From the NCBI GenBank assembly GCA_029851415.1, contig CM056744.1:9059268-9123267 (forward strand): 64,000 bases of DNA, given 5' to 3'. The notes under the pieces are model-generated. The model was not told the DNA's origin. It ran no database searches and saw nothing but the letters and a program-made list of their open reading frames with translations. This DNA is from Eretmocerus hayati. Taxonomy: Eukaryota; Arthropoda; Insecta; Hymenoptera; Aphelinidae. Positions 36,577 through 48,819 of the stretch are shown here, piece by piece (within the stretch, counting starts at the first letter, position 1; every line of letters begins with the position of its first letter). A program made the position numbers and the translations under genes.

Positions 36577-36636
36577 TATATAAGGCACAGCGCCTCGCTC
36601 GGTTTTCTGTCTGCTCATACTCGCCAGCGAGGCGCT
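36577..36636 (+). promoter_or_regulatory. Possible core promoter: TATA box and GC-rich hairpin
   Basis: TATATAAGG (36577-36585) is followed by an 11-bp perfect dyad AGCGCCTCGCT (36589-36599) and its complement (36626-36636). A start about 30 bp after the TATA would fall in the loop. No open frame of note follows, so this might drive a non-coding RNA, a first non-coding exon, or nothing. Confidence 0.3.
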
Positions 36637-38465
36637 ATCGCACCTCTTGATATTTTACCAAAGATACGATAAAATATTAGAAATTGCAAACATTTATATT
36701 TATTTCAGAGACATTAAGAGAATGATTATGTTCTTAGTTGCTTTCCTTTATTTTTTAGACACTGACTCCCTGAATTTAATTAGTTGAGTGATTACCAGAT
36801 TTTCCTTATTTTGAATCCATAGGTCATAGTCAGAGGTCATAATTGATAATCTTGAATCCATGAAGCTCTCCATAGATAACGATGAGAAGGTTAGAATAAT
36901 ATGATAATATTTCACCATAATAAGATGCGACTCATCTCTCGCACTATGCGTGTTGTAGAAGACGTTGTATAGTTAGCCTTCTTATAGCATTATGTTGCAC
37001 CCCGGTGATCTTGTTGAGAAGACAACCGGCGTAAGGACAGAAATTTGAACCCACTGTAAAATTTATTAAGAAATCATTAAATATTTGGAGTAGTATAACA
37101 AAATCATAATGATTGGAATACCTCACCTTCCGTTTTACAACTCTTTTTCATTTCCTTTCCAGTTGGAACTTGACTAAGATAATCATCCAAACTACTTTTC
37201 TGTAATGTACAAAAAATTTTAACGAAGTGGGGTTTGAATGGATCTTAATTTCCCGGAAGCATTCAACAAAGATTACAATCTACTAGAGAATTTACTATAT
37301 TCGTTTTTGGGGAGCATTTTACATTCTGTGTGACTCAGATACTCACAAGATCGTCATCGAAATTCATGAGCTTATCTCGCATAAAAATATAACTTTTCTG
37401 TTTTAAAATTAAAGTAACTTGAATTAATTGTGGAGGACTGAGGGAGCTTGTGCAGAGAATCTTATTAGTAATTTCAATTAAACATGTAAGAATGCCCTAA
37501 TGATATTCCTCGATACTACCCGATGAGGTCAACGGAAATCGTCGACAAGAACATAGCAAATTCATAAATTTACTCAAGTGATTGTGATTCACAACGCTTT
37601 TTGCACGAGTTTCTCCACGATTAGTTTGTGTCACTCAAATATTCATCAACTGACAGGTAAGTTTCCAAGAATATTCACAAGATAGTGAGTTTTTTCTGTT
37701 CAAGTAATTCTTAGCATACATGAATTGTATGAAAAATTATTCAAATTAGGCATATTCATATTACCTATATAGATGGTATTATCAAGATGGTATGGTATAT
37801 AAATCTTGTATACGAATCCAGATATGCAATTGTTTCGATCAAACATTTGCGATCAACTTTTTTCTCTCATGACCCCGCTGTTTTACACGATAGGTATGAT
37901 TTCTATACGAGTAATTTCGGAATTTGCCTCTTTGATCGAATGCCGAAAAAAGAAAACACAAACTACGTAAACACAAAACTGATATTTTAATCCTTTTTCA
38001 CGATATTCTTTTGAGAGACTCTGGACGTAGGAATAATAATTGCACCAGAAAGGCTGCCAGAACATTTTTCGATGTGGAACCTTGCATGATTTTTCCCAAG
38101 AAAAGAGCTGAGTCCGTACAAGGTGGCACAAATAATTTTGAAATTCTCACGGAATTACTCTGATTCATAGTATGTCTAGTTTCTTACCAGGTCATCTTTA
38201 ATGTAGCAAGCATACATGCAGAAATTCTTGTCTTCTCCTATATCCAGCCTTGCGAATCCATCCGCATCCTCTTCAATGAATTTATCCACTGCATCTGGAA
38301 TTGGATAATCCCCATGATATCAATCATGATATTCGATTAATGCGGTTGATATAATCATGGGGACTTGAAATCATCAAAGTTACTTGATCGAATCCTGCGA
38401 CTGCGAAATGTATCAGCCGACATGCATTCTTCGATTTTTAGGGACCAATTATATATATATATATA

Positions 38466-39299
38466 AGGTAAGTGTACCCAACTTGCCTCTGTACCCAACT
38501 TGCCCCCATATGCCGATCTCAGGAATGGGCGCTCGTTGACCTTCCCGCAATTTTTTTTACGTTTGTTATGTTAAAATATGGGAAAATAAGTAGTTTTCAT
38601 CGACCCCGGATCATTTGTGCGTTCTCCAGAAAATATAAAGTGAGTTTCCCATTTTTTGTGTTTGCACGGCTAAGAAATCACCGAGGAAATCGCGTTCACT
38701 AAAACCGGTGCCAATTTATTTTTATTCGACCAATCTTGACGTACCTTAGCTCATTCGATTCCTTGTCTCAAGACCTTCAAAATCCGCTCTTCAGGGTTGC
38801 AGAACTCTGATTTGGAGCGATTTTATGTACAAAACACGAAGATGGTTTGAGAATCAAGAAGGCCGACATCGGAGTGTACCCAACATGCCCCCATATGGTT
38901 ATCTCGGAAAGGCGTGCAGTATGGCTTTTTTTACCACTCAGAACGTGTTTATCACGTCAGAATAGGTCGGAAACAATGTCTTGGGCCAGCTCAAAGCTAT
39001 AAATGTCGCTGCACGGTGATCAAAATGGATCGAAGCGATTTTATTCACTTCATCGCCGATTTACATTGTTTTAAATGATGGGGGCAAGTTGGGTACACGC
39101 TTTTGTAAACTCTCAAAAATCACCATTTGGGAGAATTGAAACAGCTCGGCTCCACTTCATCCAAATTGGACGTACCTTAGCTCATTTTAAAGGTCTCGAG
39201 ACAAGCTTTAAAATGAGTTAAAGTACGTTGGAAAATATTGAGATTAGCCAGAATTATTAAGAAAATGGCTTAATGGGGGCAAGTTGGGTACACTGACCT
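38466..39299 (-). mobile_element. MITE-like element, family with GGGGCAAGTTGGGTACAC ends, copy 2
   Basis: The termini AGGTAAGTGTACCCAACTTG and (reverse complement) AGGTCAGTGTACCCAACTTG are inverted, with TA on both sides. It sits inside a (TA)n tract, so the TA duplication is uninformative. Five copies of the GTGTACCCAACTTGCCCC motif occur: 38472, 38491, 38874 (plus sense), 39080 and 39275 (inverted). The interior matches the reverse complement of 4181-5098 over most of its length. No coding capacity. Confidence 0.85.
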
Positions 39300-40460
39300 T
39301 ATATATATATATATCTGTGTGATGATACCTCGAACTTCTTTATAATAAATTATGATCAAAGTTAATTTGATTCAATTCTTCCAACACAGAATCAATTCGA
39401 CACGAAGAAATTAGTTTGTTTTCAGTTCTCAAGGAGTGTCTACATTGGGATCTGTGGAAAATTGTTCACCAAATTGATTCTCAAATATTTCCAATATTTT
39501 TCCGTATTTCCCAGAGGTTCGTGGAAAAAGGTTATCGCGACTGTATTCAAATCTCTCAAGTTGCCATTCAAAGTCAACTGTTTTGAAGGAGTTTGAAGAG
39601 TTGTCAGGTACAGCATCAACATCGAAGCAAAGACTTTTGCACGTGAGTTGGCGAATACACGGTTAATGACGGGTACTGTTTTGAATATCTATTATTGAAT
39701 GATAGAAACAATATTGGTGTCCATGCATTTTATCTCGGGTGAGTGATATATAATTATCAATTGTTACTTATCGGAAGGATCATTGATTATATTGATATTG
39801 AACGAGCCAGTCTTAGAATTCATTCCCTGAGAAAATAGAGGGAATAGCAGCCATATAAAAGGAATAACGAAACGTTAAATTTTGTGGATCTAATCAAGAT
39901 GAATGTTTCCTCATTTGATGCTAGAATAATTTGCTGGATCACTAGAAATAGAGGTATCTGGTATAACTTCCAAAATGCAACAATAAAACTGGAAACTTAC
40001 CTTCGGCGATACCGTTTTGTTTCAAACATTTTCGTTCTGGAACTGGGCCTGTGTCAAACAAAGCCTGTAAGCACAGGAAAATATACTTTTAGTCATTATC
40101 TGGAATAGCTGAAAATATACCATCTCATTTAGTGATTGTGAATTTTGGACAATGTATCCGAAATGCGGCTTGATTAGATCAATAATTGATGTGGGAAAAT
40201 ATTATGGTTATGGAAAAATTTTGAATTTTTGGAAATTCAACGTCTCTGCGGAAGATTGAATAAAATTTCGGTGTTAACCAATAAATAGATTTATCCGAAA
40301 AAACATGGTTTAAGAGACCCAATTTTCGGTGCGACTCTGTTCAAAAAAGATATTTGTATATTAAGAGATGAAATTCTAGCAATTTTACTCTAAAAAGCCC
40401 ATGAATTAAATCCAACTGGGAGCTGAGAGATGCCCAATCACCGGGGTCTCAGAAATTTGA
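39300..40460. other. Gene-free stretch
   Basis: Continues the (TA)n tract to 39313, then AT-rich sequence with no supported feature. Confidence 0.4.
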
Positions 40461-40691
40461 TTTTCAGTACACTTGCATCGAAAGCCTGTAGTTTCCGCCC
40501 CGATGCCGGGGCAGAAAATCCCGCATTGCCGCCCAGGGCAGAAAACGACTGAGCATGCGCATCAGACCTCGGGCTGCGCCCTCGGTCTGCTACAATGCAT
40601 GCTCCAAGTTTTCTAACCTGTGCGGCGGTGCGGGATTTTGCCCCGAGATCGTGTCGGAAACCATAGAATTTCGATGAAAGTGTACTGAAAA
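40461..40691. mobile_element. 231-bp GC-rich MITE
   Basis: TTTTCAGTACACTTGCATCG at the left end faces CGATGAAAGTGTACTGAAAA at the right. The arms continue with GGGGC...AAAATCCCGCA facing TGCGGGATTTTGCCCC. The tip is a GACCTCGGGCTGCGCCCTCGGTC dyad. A 118-codon minus-strand frame spans this and the next element and is a by-product of their base composition. Confidence 0.75.
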
Positions 40692-40698
40692 GAACTAT

Positions 40699-40822
40699 AC
40701 GCACCTCGAGACGAAAGCAACCCATTGCGGCCACGGGTATGCCGCCCTCGCTCGGCGGCTCGTGCGGCAACTCACCCGGGCCGCAATGTGTCACTTTCGG
40801 CCCCTCGCGGACGCAGGTGCGT
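40699..40822. mobile_element. Small GC-rich inverted-repeat element
   Basis: ACGCACCT at the left end and AGGTGCGT at the right, with CATTGCGGCC and GGCCGCAATG pairing further in and a GCCGCCCTCGCTCGGCGGC tip. It lies eight bases from the previous element. Confidence 0.65.
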
Positions 40823-40882
40823 AATATACTATCTCTACATCTTGTAGAAAGCTAACAAGAGTTGATCGGGTGAGCAGTAAAA

Positions 40883-41835
40883 GTTAAAAATTTCGTCCAG
40901 TCGTTGGATCAGTTGATCCAATTGGATCAAATACTGGGATCCAGGTTTGATCCCAAACGTAACGCTATTTGATCAAACCTTGATCCAATATTGGAGCAAG
41001 CGGAGCAGACTGACTGCGCGCACACGCCGTTCGTCGCGAACGCGTCGTCTGCGAACACATCAAAATTATGAGGATAAATAGAGAGCTTTGATCGCGGCAT
41101 TATTATTATTATATTGAATATTTTTACTTTACATTTGGATTGCACATGGGATCCTTTATTCATATTAATGCAATTACGTTCTTTGCGTGCTCTTTATTTC
41201 ACACATCTCTCACTTAGATACGTGAAGAATTTGATTACCTAAATAAGATTCAACGCAACAAATAATCTTTGATCAAACTTGAATTTGCTTCATTTTAGTT
41301 GGATGATTTTAATTTTGATTACCTAAATGAGATTCAGCGCAACAAATAATCTTTGATCAAACCTGAATTTGCTTCATTTTAGTTGAATGATTTTCATGTC
41401 ACTTGAAATGTCTTTTATTTCCAGTCAAGTGCATTCTTGTCATTCTATTATATTGCAGAGATTTCAAACTTTGTTGATGTACCAAAGTTCGTCATGAAAA
41501 ATACTCAGTATCTCGTTTGGACTTGGGTATTTCAATTGATATGTGCGAGATAGTATGAACGATGCGTTCAATTATTTTAATGCTATTCAATAAGTGAATA
41601 AAAAAGTTTTATTTTGTGATATTGTGAGTGCGAAATTGTGAATAAAGTACACTACGATTCTACATCGTTTCATATTTGTACATTTCCCACCTGCACATTC
41701 ACACCCAAGTTAGGTTAGTCATTGGAACTATTTGATCAAGGTTGGATCAAATAGCGTTACGTTCCTTGATCAAATTGGATCAAACTCTTCCTACATTTGA
41801 TAGAATTAGATCAACATTGGACGACGATTTTTAAC
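40883..41835. mobile_element. Inverted-repeat element packed with TTGATCAA/TTGGATCAA motifs
   Basis: GTTAAAAAT at the left end is inverted at the right (ATTTTTAAC). Both ends carry CGTAACGCTATTTGATC or its complement within subterminal blocks of repeated GATCAA words. Inside, an 84-bp segment starting GATTACCTAAAT (41233, 41317) is tandemly duplicated. No transposase frame was seen. Confidence 0.65.
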
Positions 41836-41858
41836 AGGGGTGTCCGGTATAAAACAAA

Positions 41859-41878
41859 ACACACACACACACACACAC
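41859..41878. repeat. (AC)n microsatellite
   Basis: Ten AC dinucleotides in a row, directly outside the GATCAA element. Confidence 0.95.
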
Positions 41879-42109
41879 GTACATAAGGTCGCAAAGATGA
41901 GTCTCTATACCAGATTTGTAGGCTATGAGGAGGAGAAGTGTTACCCCAATCGATAGATTTTGGCGAGAGGGAGAGAAAGCTTTAAGCCTTTTTTAGATAA
42001 ACGGAATTTCGTTTAAGAAAATATTGGATTTAGTGAAAAATTTGATCAAATTTTCGTTGGGGTAAGAACAAAGTTTTCTTTTCAGAGAAAGCAAGAAAAG
42101 TGACTGTTG

Positions 42110-43245
42110 ACTCTGAGTAGTTCTTACTCGGGAACAATAGTGACATTTTCCACTCGGACTCACCTATAAGTGAATAGTTCTGTTCAATCTATACGTCGCA
42201 GGCTATGGAATCAATCACTATTGAGAATCCAGAGATTGGGAGAGAAGAAATAGATTCTCACATCTAAATCGTCTAATTCGATATTTCTGCGGTATAGAAA
42301 GTGCAGAGATTTTTGAACCGAATGATTTTGATGAATTTGGATGTTCATCCAACTTTTTCAACCCCAAACATGTTGATAATGCAAAATTACCTCTCTTGAA
42401 TTCTCCGAGTGATATTTTTCACTCGGATTCCGAGTGAAAGTCCATCTGACTCGGTAAAGAGTCAGATATCAAAAAATCAAAATTTTTACTCAGAAGTTCG
42501 AGTGAATTTTCACTCGGATGCAAGAGTGAGACGCTCAAATCAAATTTTAGGTTATGGTTTGCCGCTCGTTTGTTACTGATGGATTAATGCGTAGCTTACA
42601 AAGAGGAAATTGGTAGATTTCCTGCAATATTTGTTGAAAAACTGAGCGAAGAAATGTCAATATCCTCTTCCATAAGTTTGATAAAGATATTACAGCTCAA
42701 TATTATATCATGTTATGTATGAATTAATCAACCCTATTAATATAGAAGCAATGCCCTGTTATCGGTGAAATGTGGGTTTCCATTTTGTAATTTCTTTACT
42801 TGAAACAATAGCTAGTTTTCATATTTTCGTTCCTACATACGACACATATGAAGTGACACGGTGCATCATTCACATAACAGGTTGCTATGGACCTCAGATG
42901 TCAACAGCAGCAGTAGACCAATGGAGAAGCAGTCCGATTTACAATAAATTACAAAATATCGAAGTTATCATGCCACGACAGGCAGAATAGACATTTTCTT
43001 TTTTTCTAACCTTCGGATGACTAATAATGATTTATTAATTTTATAGCCCGCCACGTATTAATTAAACGAAAAAATTTAGTTTCAGCTAAATCACACTTGA
43101 ATTTACTCGGATTCCCCGAGTGAAAAATCTCACTCTTTTTTCTGAGTGACACTCACTCGGTACCGAGTTGCCACGATTTCACTCCGAACTCCGAGTCAGA
43201 ACTCACTCTTTCCGAGTGAGATCTCACTCGAGAGTTGGGTGTTTG
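42110..43245. repeat. Clusters of ACTCGG/CCGAGT words
   Basis: Short dyads built from ACTCGG, CACTC and their complements are dense at about 42115-42175, 42395-42535 and 43098-43235; a looser cluster recurs at 46745-46855. The 43098-43235 cluster alone has more than ten such words. This is how subterminal repeats of some transposons look; they may mark the ends of a composite element of up to 4.7 kb. Confidence 0.55.
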
Positions 43246-45727
43246 CGTGCAAACTTTCGCTTTTTTTTCAAATTGATAGTGCTGTACCAAAAATACCTGA
43301 CCTTTAAAAATGCTGATAAAATTGTATGTTTATCTAGTACGGTTATATCTTCAAAATATTCTGATACAGAGGTGTGCCTAGCTTTGGATATGATATTAGC
43401 GCTCATTCGTAGATATGACTCAGTTTTGTGAGAAAATACACCTTAGCTATAGTTTGCTGAAATAATGAGATATCTTGTCCGGAATGGAAAATACAGAAGG
43501 GGAATTTCGAAGTTCAAAACAAGACAAATCGAAACCCGTTTGGTTCCTAACGGTGTCATGATTCAGAAATATTCCCCACAGATCCGAAGCTTATAAAACG
43601 TCGCGCCACTGGTTTTGAAATGCTCAGCAGAAGCAAGGCACAGGTTTGCAATGTTGTCGACTAGCAAGTGTTTATGGGTATTTCTGTGAGAAACTAAAGA
43701 AAAATTAAGGATTCCTGTTAGTAAACAGGATGAGTTTCTAAATGTGATGGAATCAAGAATTACTTGATGTTTGCATTGTATACTAGGGTGGGCCGAAAAA
43801 TGGAATTTTTTCCAAATCAAAACGCTTGGGGTCCCAGTTTTTGCCATTTTGCACGTAGATGAAGAAAAATTTTTCCTGCAATTTTTGTAATGCGGTTTCC
43901 TGCCGGAGCAAGAGCCCTGAAGATTTTTAAAAATGAAAGTTTTTTACTCATTTTTTCGTTATTTTTCAAACTGATCGAATGAGGCGGAGAACGCACCCGG
44001 GATGTAAATCATCTTACAAACTATCATTTTTTATGTATTTTTGCACGTAGAAACCGAATTCATGGTCCGCGTAAGCCTTGGAAGTGAAGGCTCTCTGTAG
44101 AATGCAAGACAACGATCGTATCGAAAAAACGTCACTTTTCCGGAAAACAACGAATTACGTTAAAATCGGTATGTGTGAAAGAGCTACCTATTTTTGGGTC
44201 CAAAACAGCACCACACTTTGTATTCTTACGTATTTTCACCTGCTGAGAACGATCCCGGTGGTTTTAGATAACTTTGATGCGTGAAATTTAAGTAAAGAGG
44301 AGCCGATGGCCGATGTGTCAAAGCCCGTGTATAACGATATGCAGTCAATGCATAAGCATAGGATGAAAATCGCTTGTCGTCATCTGTTTAATCCCTACAT
44401 TTTACGTATCCAAGCTCCCTAAAACCACCGGGATCGTTTTCAAAATACGTAAGAAAAAGTAGTGTGGTGCTGTTTTGGGCCCAGAAATAGGGGGCTCTTT
44501 CACACATACCGATTTGAACGTAATTTGTTGTTTTCCGGAAAAGTGACGTTTTTCCGCTACGATCGTTGTCTTGCATTCTACAGAGAGCCTTCACTTCCGA
44601 AGCTCAAGCGGACCACGAATTCGGTTTCTACGTGCAAAAATACATAAGAAATGATGGTTTGTAAGATGATTCAGATCCCGGGTACGTTCTCCGCCTCATT
44701 CTATCAGTTTGAAAAATAACGCATAAATGAGTAAAAAACTTTCATTCTTAAAAATCCTCAGGGCTCTTGCTCGAGAAAAAAACCTCATTTTAAAAATCGC
44801 AGGAAAACTTTTCCTTTATCTACGTGCATAATGGCAAAAACTAGGACCTCAAACGTTTTGATTTGGAAAAAATTCCATTTTTCGGCCCACCCTATTGTAT
44901 ACGGCTGAAATATGGACGAAATTAGACTACCGTATACTCCAGGAATTCAAATTAGACTAATGGATCGTGATTGGATTTTGGAGATTTTCATCGAATTTTT
45001 GATAATTTGATAAAGAATTCCCCCCAGAGTCAAGTCAAGCAAAATTTAACCTCTAACAATTGTCTAGACAAGTATTTGAGTCATATCTATTATTCGACTA
45101 AAGTGGTCTCAGGAATGTTTCAAGTGTCAAATTCCGTTTTTGACGTTCGGAACCAAACTCTTTGGCTTGGGAAAGAAGTGGCGCCACTTTTTTACACATT
45201 TTCAAAGCCTAGGAATCACGAGAGGAATCATAATATAGAACTCATTTTGAACATGTGCGATGAGAAATTTTATTCGAAATTTTAGAGGGTCGATAATTAA
45301 AAGTTTAACGGGAACCCTCAAATGTTATTTAACTGACACTGAACATTGCCATCTGATCAATCCGTGGTGGGCTGTTGAATTAATCAATTACCATTGATCA
45401 TCCAAAGGTTGAAAAAATGAGAAAATTACCTCATCTAAAGCAGTATGTTGAGTTCGATATTTTGTGATACGAGTGCGGGAATTAGAACTGAGGTCGACTT
45501 GACCACGAGTTGGGCTGCTCGAGGGGCTGCTTCTCTGCTTGTCTACTGCTGTTTTTGACAACTGTGGAGCGCCTCCTTATGAGAATGATGCACCGTGTAA
45601 CTTTATGCGTGTCGTATGTGAAAATGAAAATAAGAAATCTAGCTATCGTTTCGAGTAAAAAATTTACAAACATGCAATTCACATTTTGTTGGTAAAGAGC
45701 CATTGCTCCTATATTAGTAGGATTGTT
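42729..45727. repeat. Inverted pair of 200-bp segments around a younger hAT insertion
   Basis: 42729-42935 and the reverse complement of 45522-45727 match through TATTAATATAGAAGCAATG, GAAAC[AG]ATAGCTAG, CATACGACAC and ACACGGTGCATCATTC. The translated frames look alike (LLETIA.F.IF..TYDT..VTRCII), but both are short and I see no wider protein context. The element 43784-44894 lies between the arms. Confidence 0.65.
43784..44894. mobile_element. 1111-bp hAT-type foldback with 8-bp target duplication
   Basis: Both ends read TAGGGTGGGCCGAAAAAT inward, followed by arms of about 500 bp that pair with moderate divergence. TTGTATAC flanks both ends exactly (43776-43783, 44895-44902). Eight-bp duplications with T at position 2 and A at 7 fit hAT integration. 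Mirrored 68-codon frames (plus 44078-44284, minus 44388-44594) come from the arms. No transposase. Confidence 0.88.
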
Positions 45728-46206
45728 CGATTTTTTGACAGAATGTAATTTACAGTCCCTACCATAAATAATGGAACATGCATACCTGTACTGATTCGAC
45801 GATAACTCTTATCTTCTTGGGTCTACAAGAGCGTTCAAAGAAGCATCTTGAAGGACACGAAAAGGCCTTTCAAATCATCCGAGACGAATTTTTTTTGTGT
45901 GTCCAAATGATGACAAAAATGGAAAAAAATGGACTTCAATCAATAACCTGTCATTTTGACGGGGATGAGTCTATTAGAAAAATCTTCGTGGCATCATGTA
46001 GGTCTTTTCAAGACGTCCGATTCACTTATTCAAAAATTTGACCTTTCTGATCCAAAATAGAGCCATTCTACGGCTAACATGTGATACATGCGGATCCATA
46101 TAGTCGATGAGTGGCGTAGAGGTTCGATATTCTCAAGTTTCGATTTTCAATGCAAAAAATCATCATCAGAAGTGTTCAAAATACATGATTTCTAAGTAAA
46201 TGTCTT
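44903..46206. other. No recognised gene
   Basis: Contains the right arm of the 42729-45727 pair. Plus-strand frames of 104 codons (44971-45285) and 87 codons (45778-46041) are open but match nothing I know. The second follows ACAGTCCCTACCATAAAT, which looks like a transposon end. Confidence 0.35.
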
Positions 46207-46526
46207 AATTTTTCGAGGATGGAGTCAGAATTTTCTCTACAAGGTGACGAAAATAATTTAAATGTCCATAGAATAAAAAATGTCTGAGAATACCTCGGTT
46301 TTTGGCAGAACACGTTCTCTGCGGCGGGGCCCACCGGTGGGCCCCGCGTGTCTTTCCCTCAGTGCTGCGATTTTTGGCCTTATGGGAAATAACATTGGCC
46401 GGGGCCCACCGGTGGGCCCCGCCGCACCTGTGGAAAGATCATCGATTTTAGCCTCCGCATGCAGCAAACGCGTTAAATCATTTTCGTCACCTTGTGAAGA
46501 AATTCTGACTCCGTTCTCGAAAAATT
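46207..46526. mobile_element. 320-bp MITE carrying two copies of a 20-bp GC palindrome
   Basis: The left end AATTTTTCGAGGATGGAGTC and the right end (reverse complement AATTTTTCGAGAACGGAGTC) start arms of about 50 bp (AAGGTGACGAAAAT shared). Inside, the perfect palindrome GGGGCCCACCGGTGGGCCCC occurs at 46326-46345 and 46401-46420. The frames reading RGPPVGPA on both strands derive from it. Confidence 0.8.
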
Positions 46527-48819
46527 GAGACAAATTGACGTAAAAATCAGGTCGCAGAAAATTAAAAAAAAAAAAAAGGGAATCGTAGGTCTTGAAAAGA
46601 CCTACAATTTGCCTACAAGCTGCATGTTTATAATACTCAGCTATCTAATCAAAGGCGGAAACCCCTACTATTCTCCAATTTGTAAGCTACCCCCATCAGT
46701 GACTAACGTACGGAAAAACATAACCTAAAAACTGATACACGCGTGACACTCTTTTATTTGAGTGAAAAATGTCGGAATGCGAGTGAAACAGGTAACTTTT
46801 CGAGATACTCATTCTCATCTGAGTGAGATGGACTCTCACTCGAAGAAGCTAAGAGATTTCAGTATCATAAATATGTCTCGATGTGAAATGAAACTCGCGA
46901 ATGTCTTGAGATAATTACTACTATAGGAAATTGTACAAATTGTCTGCAATACTTTACCGATAGAAACCACGCTGAAGCAGTTTGGTTAGTCAAAAATACA
47001 CAAAGAGTCATGACCAGGATGAGTTTTGTTTTGAATGATTCCATCTTTCCAGGAAACTGGTTTTATGGATGTGTTTCCCCGGATCTTGAAGGCTTCGAAC
47101 AAGCAGAACTGAAGCCACGAAGCAAAATATCGAGATAAACTACCGCATCCTGTACCTCTCATTTCATTATATATCCAAAAATTCGCCAACTCCGAGCATA
47201 AAAGTGGGAGAAGTTGTCCGTGTACAGAGTTGTGAACGCTTCATTTGTGATGATAACCGGTCCCCTCGCTTTGAAAACTCGATTGGAAGTGAGAATCGTG
47301 ATGAGTCAAATGCGTGTATACCGCACAAATTGTTAATTATAGCGCAAAAAATATTCGAAATTTCCTCAATTGTATTCATGATTTCCCCTCTCTCCCTCTC
47401 AATTTGATGGAATGATTTTTCATAATTCCTCCGATATCAATAGCTCGCGGTCATTCGTCGAAATTGCAAATTGGTAGATACGAAGTCATTCGTGAGTCTC
47501 GATCAAAATGATAGAGAGGGTCACTGGTATGTAGTCTTGCAAATTTCGATATTTTTGTGAATGTAGACTGGAAGATGATTGAAAAATCAAAATAGAAATT
47601 TTGAATTGGTTCTATCTCACTTCAATAACAATTCTCGAGATGCTCAATACAAAGAGTTTTCCAACAATTGATGTTGATTCTATTCTTACACGATTTTGAT
47701 AGAACGTAACTCGTAATAATTGATACAGGATATTTTTGAATCCTGAAGAATTTCAATCGGCGAAAAGCACACACCAGCGCTTGTAAAACTCTTGGTATAC
47801 AGTCTCTTTTTACCACTTTGATAGTAACAAACATTTTTTTCGCTACTGAAGATGACAATAGCAATAAAGTTATCTTTCTTATGTGTGATACACGGTTTTG
47901 TCCGATCAGATACCATCAAATCATTTCAATTGAGTTCAGAAACTTAAGATCATTTTCGCTTCAACTTTTATCTGATTTTTCATTCCATGAATGACGAGAA
48001 ACTAAATCGGCCCTGATCTGTAGAACAACTCTTGACGATTCATTCTAGATATCCTGATGGAAATTCACCTGCTCGTGGAAAATAATCTTGAGAACGGATA
48101 CCTTTTCTATTATGTAGAAAATGTAATAATCACGACTTCAAATTAACTTTTTCAAAATGGTTTGTAGACCGATAATGAGCTATAATTCAAACGAGGCTTC
48201 TGGCTTCTCAGGGTGAAAAATTTTGATTGTCTATTATTTGGGCCTTCGGGGACACCGAAATCCCATAATCGATTGGCTTGATAGAAAAATAAACTGCTTG
48301 TATGTAGCATACGTTACAGGAATACGCCCTCAAATCGTTGGTGCCGTATTTTGGTAGCCCATTCAAGCCAGTTTGATACAATCTAATCAAGCTGATCAGA
48401 AATTGGATTTACGAATTACAAATTACAAATCGATTTATGAGTTTTTCATACGCTGTGTGTAAATGTGTAGTTTGTGCAAATTTTGATAATCTTCACTCAC
48501 AGTCCATCGAATTAATGTGGAATTTGATACACTGGACTAAATAATATATTTCGCACCGAGTTTGTGTGATCGTAGCTAACTCTTAAACAATTAGTTCTTG
48601 TCCCGAGCCAAAGGTGAGGGTTAAAATACTTGCTCGGAATAGGTGAACCACGAGTGAAGCTATGAAGGTGTCTCATGCAAAATCGTAGGCATCCAAACAT
48701 CGGAATCAGTTGACAACATCTTCCGGCTACAGCGAGGTCAATCGTGATGGGATACCGGTCCTAAGGAGGGAATTTCCTTCTTCTGATTAAGTTAGCCTTC
48801 GCATGAAGAGGATGTCGGA
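46527..48819. other. Gene-free stretch
   Basis: Holds an A-rich run (46564-46577) and the last ACTC/GAGT cluster (46745-46855). No supported gene. Confidence 0.4.

Larger units (their letters stand above)
34777..38465. other. 3.7 kb without a recognised gene
   Basis: A diverged inverted repeat is visible at about 34905-35310 (GGACGATTTCTTTATCACAATCATAAT facing ATTATGATTGTGATTAGAAATCTCC-like sequence). A small imperfect hairpin lies at 38309-38363 (TCCCCATGAT...ATCATGGGGA). A possible promoter lies at 36577-36636. Frames do not exceed about 82 codons and none is recognisable. Confidence 0.4.

Noticed and set aside
42772..42990. Short frame resembling the minus-strand frame at 45482-45703
   Set aside because: The likeness comes from a DNA-level inverted repeat. 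No wider protein similarity or codon bias supports a gene, though a decayed transposon gene is possible.
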